Of a stretch of 64,000 nucleotides of DNA, positions 45,083 through 58,189 are shown in pieces. Source of the stretch: Jaapia argillacea MUCL 33604 (taxonomy: Eukaryota; Basidiomycota; Agaricomycetes; Jaapiales; Jaapiaceae); contig KL197763.1 of NCBI GenBank assembly GCA_000697665.1, positions 5,042-69,041 of the forward strand, in the 5' to 3' direction. Below the pieces are notes generated by a model, which had not been told where the DNA came from, ran no database searches, and worked only from the letters and a program-made list of their open reading frames with translations. The first letter of the stretch is position 1. Each line of letters begins with the position of its first letter. Made by a program: the position numbers and the translations under genes.

Positions 45083-46727
45083 ATGGCCATTTCTCTACCC
45101 CTCGGAATCAGTTCACCATCTTCGCTTTCCAGCAACTCTCCACCATCGTCCACAGGAAGTCCCAACATGTCCCTCCCCACACCTGTATCTCCATCGAATC
45201 CGATGCAAAATCTCACAGCTCCCGGTTCCAATGGCGACTCCAAGGATGGTGTTCTCAGTAACCCTATGAACAACAATCCCAACGGTCTTTCGTCCGCTGC
45301 TAATCAGCCAATCAAGCGTAAGCCCAGCAGAAGAGCCAACACTGCGGAAAGGAGGGCCACTCACAACGCTGTTGAGAGAGCCAGAAGGGAGACCCTTAAC
45401 GGAAGGTTCTTGGTGAGCTTTCCGCCTTCTGCTGGAAACGCAACAGGCATTTAACGATCATCCTACCCTCCAGGATCTAGCCGCTCTCCTTCCCAATCTC
45501 TCTCAGATTAGACGTCCTTCCAAGTCTGCTATCGTAAACTCCTCGATCGCCCACATTCACGCCTCTCGCCGTCATCGTCTCCTCGCAGCACGCGAACTCC
45601 GCCTCATCAAACTCGAATCTGATGCTCTCCGCCGCGAACTTAATGAATGGCGCGATCGAGCTGGATTGCCCCGAGTTGAGGAGCCGATGAGAGGCGAAGG
45701 ATTCGCATTGGTGATGAGTGGCGAATGCGAGGTCATCCCTAACGCCGGATTAGACGATGAAGAAGGGATGGAAGATGGTGACGATGAGTTTGTTGGTGTC
45801 CAGCAGCATGTCGTGGCAACCGGACCTGCTACTGGCGGTGGATATGGTGGAATGAGTGGTGGGATGGGGAGTATTGCCGAAGAGCTGATGATGGAGGAGA
45901 TGAGGAATCCGATGATGGCCGCCGCTATGCTCAAGAACGCCAGTGGGAACCCATACGGTCATACCGTTCCCAACCCGAGCATGGGTCACCAGCAGCTTCT
46001 CCAGCAACAGCAACAGCAGCAGCAGCTTGCCAGCATCCTCCCTCGTCCTATCCCCTCCAACCACCCTGGACTGATGGGTTCTCGTGGTAGTCCCAATGGT
46101 TTAGTCGGCCCGTCACCCTTCGACAATTCTGGAGGTCTTGTTTCGCCTGGATCGTACCTCGCACCCCAACAGCAACAGCAGCCTCAATCCTTCGCCAACT
46201 TTTCAGACATGGACAAAGTTGCCGCGTGGAACGCTCAGTTGTACGGTGCGATTAGTGGCACTCCTCCATCTGGGATGTTCACTCCTCCCGCCTCTGCCCA
46301 TTCATCCTCTGGTGGTAGTCAGCGCCAGGCCATGTACGTTGGCAGTCCAGTCGATGGGGATGATGGCATTAGCGTTGGATCCGTCCAATCTCGCAACGGC
46401 GGTAATGGCGGTAGTGGAAGGGAAAGGAGCGCTAGCTTTGGAAGTGGAAGTGGGTACGGGAGTCCGGGAAGTGTTGGTAGCAATGGCGGCTTTGAGATGT
46501 CCGGTCTCGGCGCTGTTGCCGCTGGCAATGGCAATGGTGGGAACGCGGGCGATTATGGTTTGGGTGGGTCTGTGCCAAGGAGGATGACGTCTGGATGGGC
46601 TGGGAGTGATTTGGGAGGAAACATGGGCGGATTAGCGGCTGCGATGGGCTTGGGAGGCATGAAAGCTATGGCTGTTGGTGCTGGCGGTGGAGGTGGGAAT
46701 GGTGGCGGGTTTGCCATGATGATGTGA
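45083..46727 (+). CDS. bHLH transcription factor (527 aa)
   Basis: Exons 45083-45412 and 45474-46727, intron 61 nt. The intron splits the bHLH domain after helix 1 (NGRFL). The basic region holds the E-box-reading triad His94, Glu98 and Arg102 in THNAVERARRE, which predicts CANNTG (CACGTG-type) binding. Helix 2 is SKSAIVNSSIAHIHA, followed by an amphipathic extension (RELRLIKLESDALRRELNEW). The N-terminus is Ser/Pro-rich, an acidic patch (DDEEGMEDGDDE) follows the domain, then a run of eight Q and a long Gly/Ser/Asn-rich tail ending FAMMM. It acts in the nucleus as a dimer; target genes are unknown. Confidence 0.9.
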
Positions 46728-48295
46728 GATGGTCATCTCACGTCGTCCAACCTGCTTTGGATACCCGGGATCTTTTCCTTGATCCCAATCTCCTCCTTCT
46801 TACCCCGCCTTTATGTTCGGCTCGACCTTGTTCTCAGCTCATCTCTCTCAACCTTGTTATTTATCGCGCTGCTCTCGTCGCTGTGCGCCATATGGCCGCC
46901 GTCTTGTTTTTCTAGACCCCTCTCTATTTATCGCCCCCCTGGCTATCTATTCTGCCTTCCTGGCCATCCTTGTTTCTCCCCAAAACCTGCTGTCCTTGCT
47001 TTCTTGCGTCATTATCCATATCCGCGCCATTGACTTTGCATACTTCACGGTTTGCTCTGCTCATTAATCCGACCTCCACCTCCTTGTCCGTCCCTTTTTT
47101 TTAAGTGCCTTCTTGGTACGACTTCCTAGGCCCAACTTGTGACACCATCCGCCATCGTACTGCGCTAACCGCGCATGACCCAATGTATGATTGCACGCGG
47201 CCCTCACCTCGTGTCGCCGCACTCGAACCACCCCTCTATTACCTCCGCATCCCCCTCCCCCCACTCCGCCCACATAATCACATTCGTTTGCCCTGATCTG
47301 TCTCTCACGCATTGTCGCTCGTTGATCGTTGCACTGATTAACTACTAGCGGACTTTCTTAGTTCGTATCCATTCCTTAGGCTCTTGGGTTCTCTTTTCTC
47401 GGCTGTTGTAGCCCCTGTTGTAGTTTTATAATCGCTGTGCCTTGCGGTGAGACGCAGATGTATCGTTGATCACGAATGATCGATTTTGATGTTTTGAAGA
47501 AACACGAAGGTCAGACATAGAAGAAGTATTTATTCTCGTACAAGTAAACCTCAATAGTGTTGTTTAGATGTTTATCATACTGCTAGCAGTCCTCGCAACG
47601 AATCTTACGACTTGGCAAACGGAATGACATCGCAAGAACTTTGGACGTTGTATCTGATTAGAACATCCATGGGAACAGCATCCGGGCAGCTCGGACATGT
47701 GTTTGCTGCGCGGTGAGTGGTCAGCCCTTCTTGCCGGAGTGTTCTGAGCCTGCTTGTCGAGAGGCGAGGGAACGACGACGAAAATAGGCCGAGATCTACG
47801 GGTGACGAGAAGGATGAACGGTTGCCGATGTGTTGATGGTGGACCTGCCGGCTTGCTACTGGTGTGTGTGGTAGATACCGGCCAGATAGCGGAGTTTCAA
47901 CTATTTTCCCACGCCTCAGACGCGTGGCTGTAGTTACTATATTCGGACGTTTTGGGCGCATTTTCTCGCGGTCCCTCTGATGCTTGTAGCTCCTCATCCA
48001 CAGCCTCTCAGACGACCAAATGACTTCAGAAAAATCCGAATTTTATCTACAACGAGGTCTTTGGTCTTTATCCACCCACAAGCCTCAAGAAAGTTAACTT
48101 TTATCTGCTTATTCTGCCTGTACCACTGGATTCTTTAATTTGCTTGTCGATGGACAACACCCTGGGACCCATCAGTTGTCAGAAGTGACTCTGGTAATGG
48201 GTTCAATGAATTGTAAAGGGTGCAGAAAGATCTCCCTGAGTGTAACAATCATGAAGTGGGAGATATTATAATGGGAACCAGGTATGTCTGTCAAT
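46728..48295. other. 3' flank of the bHLH gene and intergenic sequence
   Basis: Pyrimidine-rich 3' untranslated sequence to about 47100. A 130-codon minus-strand frame at 47605-47997 has a single CPSC pair but no other support. No gene called up to the gap. Confidence 0.4.
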
Positions 48296-49278
48296 NNNNN
48301 NNNNNNNNNNNNNNNNNNNNNNNNNNNNNNNNNNNNNNNNNNNNNNNNNNNNNNNNNNNNNNNNNNNNNNNNNNNNNNNNNNNNNNNNNNNNNNNNNNNN
48401 NNNNNNNNNNNNNNNNNNNNNNNNNNNNNNNNNNNNNNNNNNNNNNNNNNNNNNNNNNNNNNNNNNNNNNNNNNNNNNNNNNNNNNNNNNNNNNNNNNNN
48501 NNNNNNNNNNNNNNNNNNNNNNNNNNNNNNNNNNNNNNNNNNNNNNNNNNNNNNNNNNNNNNNNNNNNNNNNNNNNNNNNNNNNNNNNNNNNNNNNNNNN
48601 NNNNNNNNNNNNNNNNNNNNNNNNNNNNNNNNNNNNNNNNNNNNNNNNNNNNNNNNNNNNNNNNNNNNNNNNNNNNNNNNNNNNNNNNNNNNNNNNNNNN
48701 NNNNNNNNNNNNNNNNNNNNNNNNNNNNNNNNNNNNNNNNNNNNNNNNNNNNNNNNNNNNNNNNNNNNNNNNNNNNNNNNNNNNNNNNNNNNNNNNNNNN
48801 NNNNNNNNNNNNNNNNNNNNNNNNNNNNNNNNNNNNNNNNNNNNNNNNNNNNNNNNNNNNNNNNNNNNNNNNNNNNNNNNNNNNNNNNNNNNNNNNNNNN
48901 NNNNNNNNNNNNNNNNNNNNNNNNNNNNNNNNNNNNNNNNNNNNNNNNNNNNNNNNNNNNNNNNNNNNNNNNNNNNNNNNNNNNNNNNNNNNNNNNNNNN
49001 NNNNNNNNNNNNNNNNNNNNNNNNNNNNNNNNNNNNNNNNNNNNNNNNNNNNNNNNNNNNNNNNNNNNNNNNNNNNNNNNNNNNNNNNNNNNNNNNNNNN
49101 NNNNNNNNNNNNNNNNNNNNNNNNNNNNNNNNNNNNNNNNNNNNNNNNNNNNNNNNNNNNNNNNNNNNNNNNNNNNNNNNNNNNNNNNNNNNNNNNNNNN
49201 NNNNNNNNNNNNNNNNNNNNNNNNNNNNNNNNNNNNNNNNNNNNNNNNNNNNNNNNNNNNNNNNNNNNNNNNNNNNNN
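48296..49278. other. Assembly gap (983 N)
   Basis: A run of N. Nothing can be said about its content; its length may be an estimate. Flanking repeats on the right side probably caused the break. Confidence 0.99.
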
Positions 49279-49284
49279 TATTTT

Positions 49285-50035
49285 TGATTATTCTTTTTCT
49301 TTTTCTTTTTCTTTTACCCACAAACACCAGTATCTTGCCGACCTGCCAGGGTTCAGATTAGTGTTGATGGCAACCCCTTTGGGGGGCTGCCAGTTGCTGG
49401 CTTGCCGGCAACTGCCACTTTTGCCATTTGGCAGGGGGGTGGCAGGAAAAAACCTTGAATAAAATGGAATAAAAATAATAGCAGTACAAATGCCTGAGGC
49501 CATAGCATCCTTCAAGTCCAATCCCATCAGGAAACCCTCTTGTTGGCTAGAAAGTTCAGAAATGAAGCCAACAACCATAGGCACATCACCTTTGTGACGA
49601 CTACATTGGGGGGAATCCTTGATTTACCTCTCACCAGCTGCTCGCTGACCTTGGACAGCATCGACACTACTCACATACTATGGCAGAGGCTAAAATACTC
49701 AAATGAAAGGCTTGAACATGGATCAACCAGTTCTAATGGGATTGATGGGTTGGCCAAGAGATATTCTCACGGTTAGGGATTTTCTGAGCATGGGAACCTT
49801 GCTGATTGCAAAATCGAATGGATTGGTATGGTCGAATGCCTACCATCCCAGAATCTGCTAGGATTTCTACAGGATGGGGCATCTAACCCCCGCTTTATGC
49901 AGCAGAAGTTCCTTCAGTTGTCACTGCCTATGGTACTCTGCCACCCCCCTGCCAGCACCTCCCTCCCTTGCCAGCTGGCATGCCAGCTGCCGGCAGCTGG
50001 CGCGGCAGGGTGGCAGGGCACTGCCAACAACACTA
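49285..50035. repeat. GC-rich inverted-repeat cluster, probable DNA-transposon remnant
   Basis: A TTTTTC microsatellite borders the gap. GGCAGGGGGGTGGCAG occurs on the + strand at about 49430-49445 and inverted at about 49935-49950. Many GCCAGC/GCTGGC words cluster in both arms, and a perfect 20-bp palindrome lies at 49982-50001. About 480 bp of AT-richer non-coding sequence separates the arms. This fits subterminal repeats of a DNA transposon; superfamily unknown. Confidence 0.5.
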
Positions 50036-50917
50036 GTTCAGATGTGAGAAACTGATGGCGGAAGACAGATTCAACTCAGCGAAATCATCTTTATCTTAGA
50101 ATAAATGAGATGCAACCAATGACGGGCACTAAGTGACGCACCGTTGAGATTTATGATGACAGATAACGCTGGCAACCATGCTTGCTCGTTGGATGGGATG
50201 CTGTACCATCAGCTTCGCTATCATAGGGGACACGCGAATGTCATTTGCATCATTTTTTTTCGCCTTGGAGAATGAGGAGCCGACGTTTTCATTGGATGAA
50301 CCAATGTTATCCGGGACTCGGAGACACTATGCCCCATCTTGTACGATATCGGGTAAATCGAGGACGTACTATTCAGAAGTCAGCAACTTGACAAAGATGA
50401 AGTTACCCGACGTAGGGGACTGGGTGCTATGACCAACAGGAACTAAGGAAGGCGATGGCCGCCGGGACCGTCCAGTGTCCTCAAGACGCACATAGAACCG
50501 ATGTGCAGCAATAGAATTCGACACACGGTAACTTAGAGCGCACCGTAAACATGTCAAACCTTGTCGATGAGGTTACTCCCGCGAGCCAGTGGTGCAGAAG
50601 CTGGTAATAACCATTCAAGGAGAGTACTATGGTACGTACAAAGCCAATGCGGAGATAGTATGTGGCTTGCAGAGTCCTGATGTCATGAGGGTACGGTGTC
50701 CAATGCGCGAATAAACCCAACTGAGCATCCGCGTACAGGTCGTTAAGGTGTCGTGGCCGTGGCCGGTCACCTCGACTATCACGTAACGAGCGGAGGCTCG
50801 CTGATATCGTATCGTAGAGTACGAGACTGGAGAAGTTTGGGGAAAGATCGTCCTACACCATGTCAGATAGAGGTATTTCGGAACAAACGAGTAGCTCACA
50901 CAATCGCGAAACAGATA
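50036..50917. other. Intergenic
   Basis: About 880 bp in which I see no gene, RNA or repeat. Confidence 0.4.
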
Positions 50918-52476
50918 TCATTTCGTGGAAACCTCCTGCCTGACTTGTGTGATGACTTCTAGGCATTCATTGACTACCCTCCACTCATACACTCCCACCT
51001 CGCCAACCATGTCCACAGATTTCAGCTCGGGAAAGAGTCGATTCAGGAAATACGCCATCTGAGGCGCCGATTCGAGAAGTACATCCGAATAAATCGAGAG
51101 GCAAGTCAAGGGACTGTGGGACGAAGGAATATCTTGGCCGGCGGGGAATGATGTGGGATCGATAGCTAGCCGAAGATCCTTCAAGGAAGGGCATTTGGCG
51201 CACTCGACGAGAGTACGCCAGGTTGGATGCGGTGCTATAGGGTTTGGGTACCGTAATTGGAGAGTCTCGATGTGCCGCCACGCAGTCAGCATTGATTCGC
51301 AATCTTCGTCCGAGAGTTGGAACGAAGCGTCGCCCGGGAGTCCGAAACCGACTACAACCCGTCGCAACTCCACCAGGCCCAGTAAAGGCAGGATGAGGTG
51401 GAATATGGGAGTGATAGAATCATCGGGAAGGCTATCGAACCAACAGGTGAAGGAAATATCTCGTAGAGATCGACCATATCGGGTTTTGACAAGTCTGAAG
51501 AATTCCACGCATTCGAAAGTTCCTGTTTGGGTGGTAGGAACATCCAGTGCTTCGAGCTTCGGGGCAGACATGAGGCGAATCGCTCTGACGATTTTTGCAA
51601 AGGGGCCTCTGACTTTGAGACGCCTGAGCGAAGGTAGAACAATGGCTTGGACGGGTGCGTCCCCCAAATCAAACTCGTCGGTGAATGGTAGCGTAAAGCT
51701 TATGCTCTCGAGACTGGTCATGCCAGGTAATTGATGGAAGAGGCCCGCTTGGGCTGAGATGTGCAACAGCCCAAGGGAGAGCGTGTGGAGGTTCTTAAAG
51801 GTTCCGATGACCGAAAGATCGGAGATGAGGTGTGAAACAATCAGAGTTGTCATACCTCTGGAGGCCAGAGGCGATGATACAAGAGCATCAAGCACCTCAG
51901 CGACATATGGATCGCTCGCTGCAGTCACTCCATAGTCATGGGAGGATATATCCAGGGTTTTGATGGAAGGTGAGAGGAAGAAAAGCGGCAATGGATGTCC
52001 GTAGGACTTGTCCACGGTTAACAGGACTGTGTGAAGGGATGACAGCAAAACCTGGCCTTCGGAAAGCTGCGAGATACGTTGGCGAAGTGATTCGTGTAGT
52101 CGGGGCTTCGTCGCATCGAAAGTCATGGTGCGGACTCTCCTGGCATATTTTTTGAAACGTTGAAATTCGGGGTCGGTCACGTCTCTGGTAAGACACTACG
52201 AAGTGTTAACCTTGCCAGTCGCATAGAATGGAGACGATCAGAACTCACAAGTGTTCCATCTACTTCCTCGACTGGTAAAAGCTTCATCAGGGGAGCATGG
52301 CTTGGCAACGAGCGCCATAAGACTGTTTGGGCGGGCTCGAACCAGGCACTGCAGCATTGAGCGCAAGATAGGACAGTTGGGCGGCTGTTTTCAGCGTCCG
52401 CTTATTCCAACTTTTGTACTCGCTCGAATATCATGAGTAGGAGATCGCCATTTTGCAACATGGGATGGAAGGTCAT
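50918..52476 (-). pseudogene. F-box/LRR-like paralogue with a stop in the F-box exon
   Basis: Exon 1 52476-52249 and exon 2 52195-50918 (426 codons, fully open), intron 53 nt. Exon 1 begins MTFHPMLQNGDLLLMIFERV as in the intact genes, then meets an in-frame TAA (52402-52404) before the CCSAW part of the F-box. Exon 2 (CLTRDVTDPEFQRFKKYARRVR...) has intact repeats and the MAYFLNRLFPEL end. Either the gene has recently lost its F-box start, or translation begins downstream, or the base is an assembly error. Confidence 0.7.
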
Positions 52477-52928
52477 CATCGACTATTCGTCGTAACAGTA
52501 GAATCTCGTAGCGCAAACACTCATTCAGGTTTAACGAGGCGGACGGCGTTCACAAATGTAACTCACCAAAGTCAAAACAGGTAACAGATAAGAATGAGAT
52601 TGTAGACTCTTGAAAACCTTTTGTGGGTGGGTGGCTCTCGAACGAGGATGTGGTAGTCGAACGCGAAGCCCATGTAACATGCATGTTTGCCTCGCAGATA
52701 AATGCTCCTGCTGGACCGTCGGCAAGACCAAGGGACCAGGAGCTTATTCTAGTACGCATACCGCTCTCAGACTGGTCAATAAGTAACGTCCCTACGGGAA
52801 CTGTACTGTACAAGTTGAAGTTGGTAGCCGCGCAGTGACAGTAGAGATGTTGAATCCAAATTCCCCGACCCAAGCGAACAACGACAAAAGTACCCGTCGC
52901 CAACTAATCCACAAAGATCCTGTCGTTT

Positions 52929-54526
52929 TCACGGATTGGCCTTTGCCAGAGTCAAAACGTTGAGACATTCGTTCACAACTTCCCACGAATTGAGATAGTC
53001 TTCGCAGGTATCGTCGTGGAGGAAGATTTTTTCTAAGCGAGGGAACAAGCGTTTGAGGAAGTATGCCATCTCGGACGGTGACCCTGGTGATCCTCGAGGG
53101 CGAATCTCGAGCCTGCTCAAGTCGTGCCCTGGGACGGGAATTTCATAGGTGGTCTGGACGGGAATTGGGTTGAAGGGCAGTGCAAGGGCGCCCAAGCAAG
53201 GACAGCACCTAGCCAATGTGCCTAGCGCCAAGCATGTCGGATGAACATCACTTTCGGAGAGGTTAGGATAGTTGATAGACAGCTTATCGAGATGTTTCCA
53301 CGAAGACGCCATGGCTTCACAATCATCATCCAATATGAAGAAAGTACCACCGGCTGCACGTCCGATGGAGATGACGACAGTTTGCAAACGCACGACCTCC
53401 AGCAGAGGGCGAATCAACGTAAGGAAGCTTATGATAGGAGTATCGGGGGGAATAACAATGTCGTGGTAGATTTTGATTTAGAGGAGCGAAGGTGAAAAGC
53501 GTGTCGTCACCGTGGTGAAGAACATCCGCCAGTCCAACATCGTCCCTGAACCCTCAGAAACGTCCAAGGTTTCCAATTTCGGAGCAGAAAGGAGGTGAAG
53601 AACTTTGGTGACAGTGGAGAATGGCCCGAGGATTCCCAGACTCTCCAGAGAACGTAATCGAACACCATCTATTCCGTCTGCTAGGTGGAGGTTCTGGACG
53701 CTGAAACTGAGGTCCGCGAGATTGGGCAAAGTGGGGAGTTGATGAAATAGATCGGAGGCCTTTGAGATGTGAATCTCTCTTAGACGCAGTCCGCGCAGAT
53801 TCTTGAACTCTGCCAACTGAGGAAAGTCGCGTGTGAGCTCCACGAATAGAGTAAGCTCCCGTAAGCCCGAGGTACCCTTCGGCGATGCACCAAGAACGTC
53901 AAACAATGCACCGACGTAGGAATCATTCCAGTTGGTACCCCCATCTATTGGTCGAAAGTACGTCCTGACACGAAGGTCGACGATTGAGGGCGAGAGGAAA
54001 AATAGGGGACTAGCATAGTCACGGGATGCGAAGATGGTGAAATCAAGTCGGCGCAACGAAGGGAACAGGATTTCTCCATTCGAAAGGTGGGAAATGCAGA
54101 AGGAGAGGGACGCATGCATAGGGATCGTCGTATCATCGACCGTCAACTCTCGAACCCGTCTTGCAAATTTCTTGAATTTCCCGAATTCGGGGCTCGTGAT
54201 TCTTCTTTGCAAACACTGGTATAGCGGAATCACAATTATTAGGAGATGAGAACCTAATTGAAAAGTCTTACAAACATCCAGTCGACTTCATGGACCGGCA
54301 ATAGTTTCAGAAGGGGAGTATGGCTACTCAGTTCGCTCCAGAGTACCATTTCAGCTGGCTCGCGCCATGCTCGACAACAGAGTGCACAAGCGGCGAGGGT
54401 ACTGTTCCGATGGAATTGGTCCACGAACATCCCGAATATGGTGAGGAGGAGATCGTTACTGCGCAAGACGGGATGGAAGGCCATGGTGTTGCGTAAGTGC
54501 TGCAGTTGGAGAACATAGTTTGACAT
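52929..54526 (-). pseudogene. F-box/LRR-like paralogue with one internal stop
   Basis: Exon 1 54526-54272 (an alternative Met at 54484 gives MAFHPVLRSNDLLLTIF, the family start). Exon 2 runs 54215-52929, intron 56 nt. Exon 2 is a single frame of 429 codons except for one TAA (53478-53480) after TTRFSPSLL, in the middle of the repeat domain. Sequence on both sides is well conserved with the paralogues (MAYFLKRLFPRLEKI near the end), so the loss is young, or the stop is a sequencing or editing matter. Confidence 0.72.
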
Positions 54527-54689
54527 TGTTCAACTAAGTCTTGAAGAAGAGGAGAAACTCACCAGAACTGGGGGAATGACTGTCGCCCACTAGGAGGCTG
54601 CTGCGACTGCAAGATAATGGAGCTGCTAGTACTTGCCACGTGGTTGCCAGTCCAAAGTTACAGTCATCACGGGGTCCTTGAGACACCCC

Positions 54690-55127
54690 GGGTCCTTGAG
54701 ACAGTCAGCATTTCAACGGTTTTGCGGGTAGTTTGCTCTGTCTTTTGGAAACAAAGTGATGGGAGGTCAATACTACTATCTACTGGCTACCTCTACATCC
54801 AATTCTGGTCCCAATACTACTATTGGAGAATAAGAAAATGGGCTGTCTTTCGGGAGACACTCAGGATTTTGAGACACTGGAATTTTTGCTGTTCTGGAGA
54901 GCAATAAATTGGTTGATCTCCTGTCAAAAATTGGTGTCCCTCGGTAGCCACAAGCTGTATGCATGATATCAAGCAAAAAAGAGGCTGATACACACTCTGT
55001 GTCATGTCCGACATCGTCAACACTGGTTCCATGACACGGCCGCGTCTCAAACTTGCGGTGTAATTACATCAGATTTGACCTAATACAGTAATGTTACAGT
55101 AACTGTGACAGACTGTCTCAAGGACCC
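54690..55127. mobile_element. MITE-like element, 438 bp, perfect 17-bp terminal inverted repeats
   Basis: GGGTCCTTGAGACAGTC at 54690-54706 and its exact complement at 55111-55127. A partial extra copy of the terminal motif lies just outside the left end (54672-54685). The interior is AT-rich and non-coding. No clear target-site duplication, so the family is undecided. Confidence 0.65.
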
Positions 55128-56248
55128 GAATCCACCCAAAATGACCCTCCTCCGAGAGTTGCCTTGCATTCAACGAGTAGTCGACCACACAACCTCAAAC
55201 CTTCCATCGAGTAGCTTTATATACCTTACAATAATCTTAGATAGTCAAATGTAAAGCTTGACTTATCGAGTCGTATGGGTAGCTGGCTCTGGCCCTACTT
55301 TGTCCCCTTGCCACTGCCAGCTTTATGATCTCCTGAATCCTTACGATTAAAATTGCTGTGGACATATCCCTCAATGTTAACAAGCCTCTCATGCCTCACT
55401 TCCGTGGCTCCTGAAGGGACTCTACTCGTATTTCATCGCTGTGCCTCACAGCAGGCAAGGATGGTGGTGGATTCGTGCGTTAGTTCTATGGGACTCAATG
55501 TCCATCTGATAGATGGTCAGTGGATTACACCGTTCTCAAACTATGTAATTCAGCATTGGATCCATCTGCGCCAATATGGGTGTTTTGGTGTTGAGAGGAC
55601 GTTCCGAACATTTCGAGGCACTAGGAGCTCCAGAGTGGGGGAGGGACTCGGTTGAATACTTCAATCACCGTCGAGCAAACACTCAAGTTGACGAGTGCAG
55701 GCTAACCGATGGGCTGAGTCGTGGTGGCCCGTCTGCGAAACGGCTGGCGCAGAACGTAGTCGAGACGAGTACGTCATACGAGCGTTTGAATCTGGGAAAG
55801 AACTTGCTCGTTGAAGCGAAGAGATGCTCGTCAGATGCAAGCTTGATGGGATGAGACACCACAGCTGGGTCCATTGTGCCCAACGACGTTGAGTCTTGAC
55901 ATCGACTGTTCGCAATCCTTGAATCTGTGTGGGGCGGGGTGCTTCGAGATTTGATTGAAGGTATGGGGACGACATCTGCTTTTCGGTAAATTATTGAGTT
56001 ATTGAGATATCGAATGAAGACACTATTCATCGCGGATGAACGTCGTCAACGCCAGAGTCCGAGACGAAAGCGTCCAAAGGGCCACAAAAAAGGCGATATT
56101 ATCACAAGGAGAAACTTCAATGTTTTGGCTGATTTACGGGGAAGACAAACTAGAAACGTGACTCAGGAGCGACAACGACAAGGGAAGTCCACATACACAC
56201 CGAGTTTATAACCCCAAGGTGTGAGCACTTGTAATGTAAGCGACGAGA
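55128..56248. other. Intergenic
   Basis: About 1.1 kb without a recognisable gene. A 115-codon minus-strand frame at 55683-56030 lacks any known motif. Confidence 0.4.
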
Positions 56249-57837
56249 TCAGTCATGGTGGACGATGCTCGAAAGAGAGTCCTCCTTGATCTGCGCGAAG
56301 AGGATCAAACATTCATTAACCATATACCACTCCTGGGCGAGCTCGTCACTTGTGTCCTCCTCTAGGTCCACGGACGTTAACTTGGGGAATGTCCGATGTA
56401 ACAGGTAGGCCAGATTGGGAATTGACTGGGTTTTGGCCAGGGGATCGATTTCGAGAACGGTCAATCCGTGTGATAAGGCGGGAATGTCGGTACTCGGTGG
56501 AAGGGACGATGGGTTGAGGGGTAATTTCAGGGAACGGAGGGTGGCGCAGTGGCTTGCGAATGCGGAGAGCGCATGGAAGGTCGGATGTGGTGATTTAACT
56601 GGACAACAGCTCAATGTGATGCTTTCGAGACTGGGACATGCCATCGCAAACTTGAGACAATCACCGTCCGACAAAGAAAACCCTGTATCGCTTGTAGCCG
56701 AATTGAGATGCACATTCATGCCCCGAAGGTTGGGCAAGGATATCAAAGGCTGAGTGAGGGATAATATGCCGATAGTGGTACCGCTAGGAAGACACGTAAC
56801 TGTCTGGATGACTGTGATATTGAGGAGGGATGAGGCAAACTGAGTCGCCGCCACCGTGATACAAGTTTCGCAATCGAGGAGTAGTCCCCAAGTGCACTCA
56901 AGAATTAGCTGATCGAGGATCGGAGCAGTGATAAGTAGCATAGCCCGGGTGACTTTCTTCACAGACCCAGTCACGATGAGCGTCGCTAGGGTAGACATCG
57001 TAATCCCCATGGGTGCCGCGTCTCCATCATGGAGACTGTCGGCACCGAAAGTGAGGTCCCTGAGAAGGGAGAGTTCTGGAAGAATATGAAAAAGATCGGA
57101 ATCGCCAGAAAACGCCATATCTCCGGTCGAAAGAGTGCGGAGGTGGTCGGAACGGGGTAAGAGTAGCAATGGTTTTGAAAGCTCGACCTCAAGGGACAAG
57201 CGTTCCAACTTCTTCGTTTCCGCTTGGATACGCTGAAGAGCATCGAAGAAGCCGCCGACATAAAAGTCGTGCCAAAAACGGTCGCCCTCTCCGTGCGCCC
57301 CTCGAAGAGTTACTTCTCTGAGAGAAGGCGACAAAAAGGCAATTGCGCCAGAAAACCGGTCAGGATATTGAATTGTTAGGGAGAGAATCTGCAGGGAACT
57401 GAAAAGAACTTCTTCGGAGGCGAGATGGGAAATGTAGGGAAGAATGGCGGGGTGGATCGTCTTGTCATGGAAAATTAACTGACGAACTCGTCTTGCGTGT
57501 TCCTTCAGCCTGCGGAACTCAGGTCTAGTAATCTCTCGGCGTAGGCACTGTGATGTATGTGAGTTGGCCATGATGTACTACCAGTGGGATTGAAAAGGGT
57601 CACTGACGAAGTATCTGTCGACTTTTTCAACAGGGAGGAGCCTCAGTATCCAATCGATGGTTACGCGACGCCAGAGAACATCGATAGCTGGTTCATACCA
57701 CAGCCGACAGCAACGCGCTGAGGATGCAAGGGTGTAGAGGACGTTTTATACGCGATGAAAAAGGGGTTTGGTGGCTCGAGAAAGTCGAATATCTGTCGTA
57801 GGAGGTCTGGGTTGTGTAACACGGGGTGAAAGGCCAT
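56249..57837 (-). pseudogene. F-box/LRR-like paralogue with a frameshift in the F-box exon
   Basis: Exon 1 57837-57608 is 230 nt, not a multiple of three, while its relatives have 204-255 nt in frame. It starts MAFHPVLHNPDLLRQIFDFL and resumes in another frame as TLASSARCCRLWYEPAIDVLW. Exon 2 57547-56249 (433 codons) is open: CLRREITRPEFRRLKEHARRVR, leucine-rich strands, LAYLLHRTFPKLTSV end. The intron has a GTCAGT donor, 60 nt. Lesion probably young; a sequencing error in the single shifted stretch is the main alternative. Confidence 0.72.
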
Positions 57838-58189
57838 GGTACCAGTTCGCTGCGCGCAACGTGCTAGTAGGGTTGAAGAAGAGATTTTCTTGGCTGGTCT
57901 TCCAAGTTGTGGTTCTCGTTGAGAGGGCGAGGATGTCACGATGCTATTTACCAGGCCAGGCTAGACAGATACGAGTAGAATGGCAAGCATATCGTCGGGG
58001 ACAAGTTGAAAAGGTGCCACGGTGTCCGGGTGGTGTCCACTTCTAAATTTGGTCCACATGGTTTGCGCGATTTCCCCAATTCCTTGCATTGCTCCGACAC
58101 ACCACTATCTGAATCATTACTGATTGATATCCTCCAAAGATTTCGACCATGGTTCTCTTCACCTTTTCTTCCCACTCTTGCATGAAGCT
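57838..58189. other. Intergenic between the F-box/LRR copy and the Fic gene
   Basis: Divergent promoter region. Remnants of the Fic N-terminus (SESLLIDILQRFRPWFSSPF near 58110) may lie at its right end. Confidence 0.4.

Noticed and set aside
47605-47997. 130-codon minus-strand frame with CPSC
   Set aside because: A single Cys pair is not enough for a zinc-binding call; no paralogue or splice support.
48220-49462. Apparent long frames through the N run
   Set aside because: Artefact of unknown bases.
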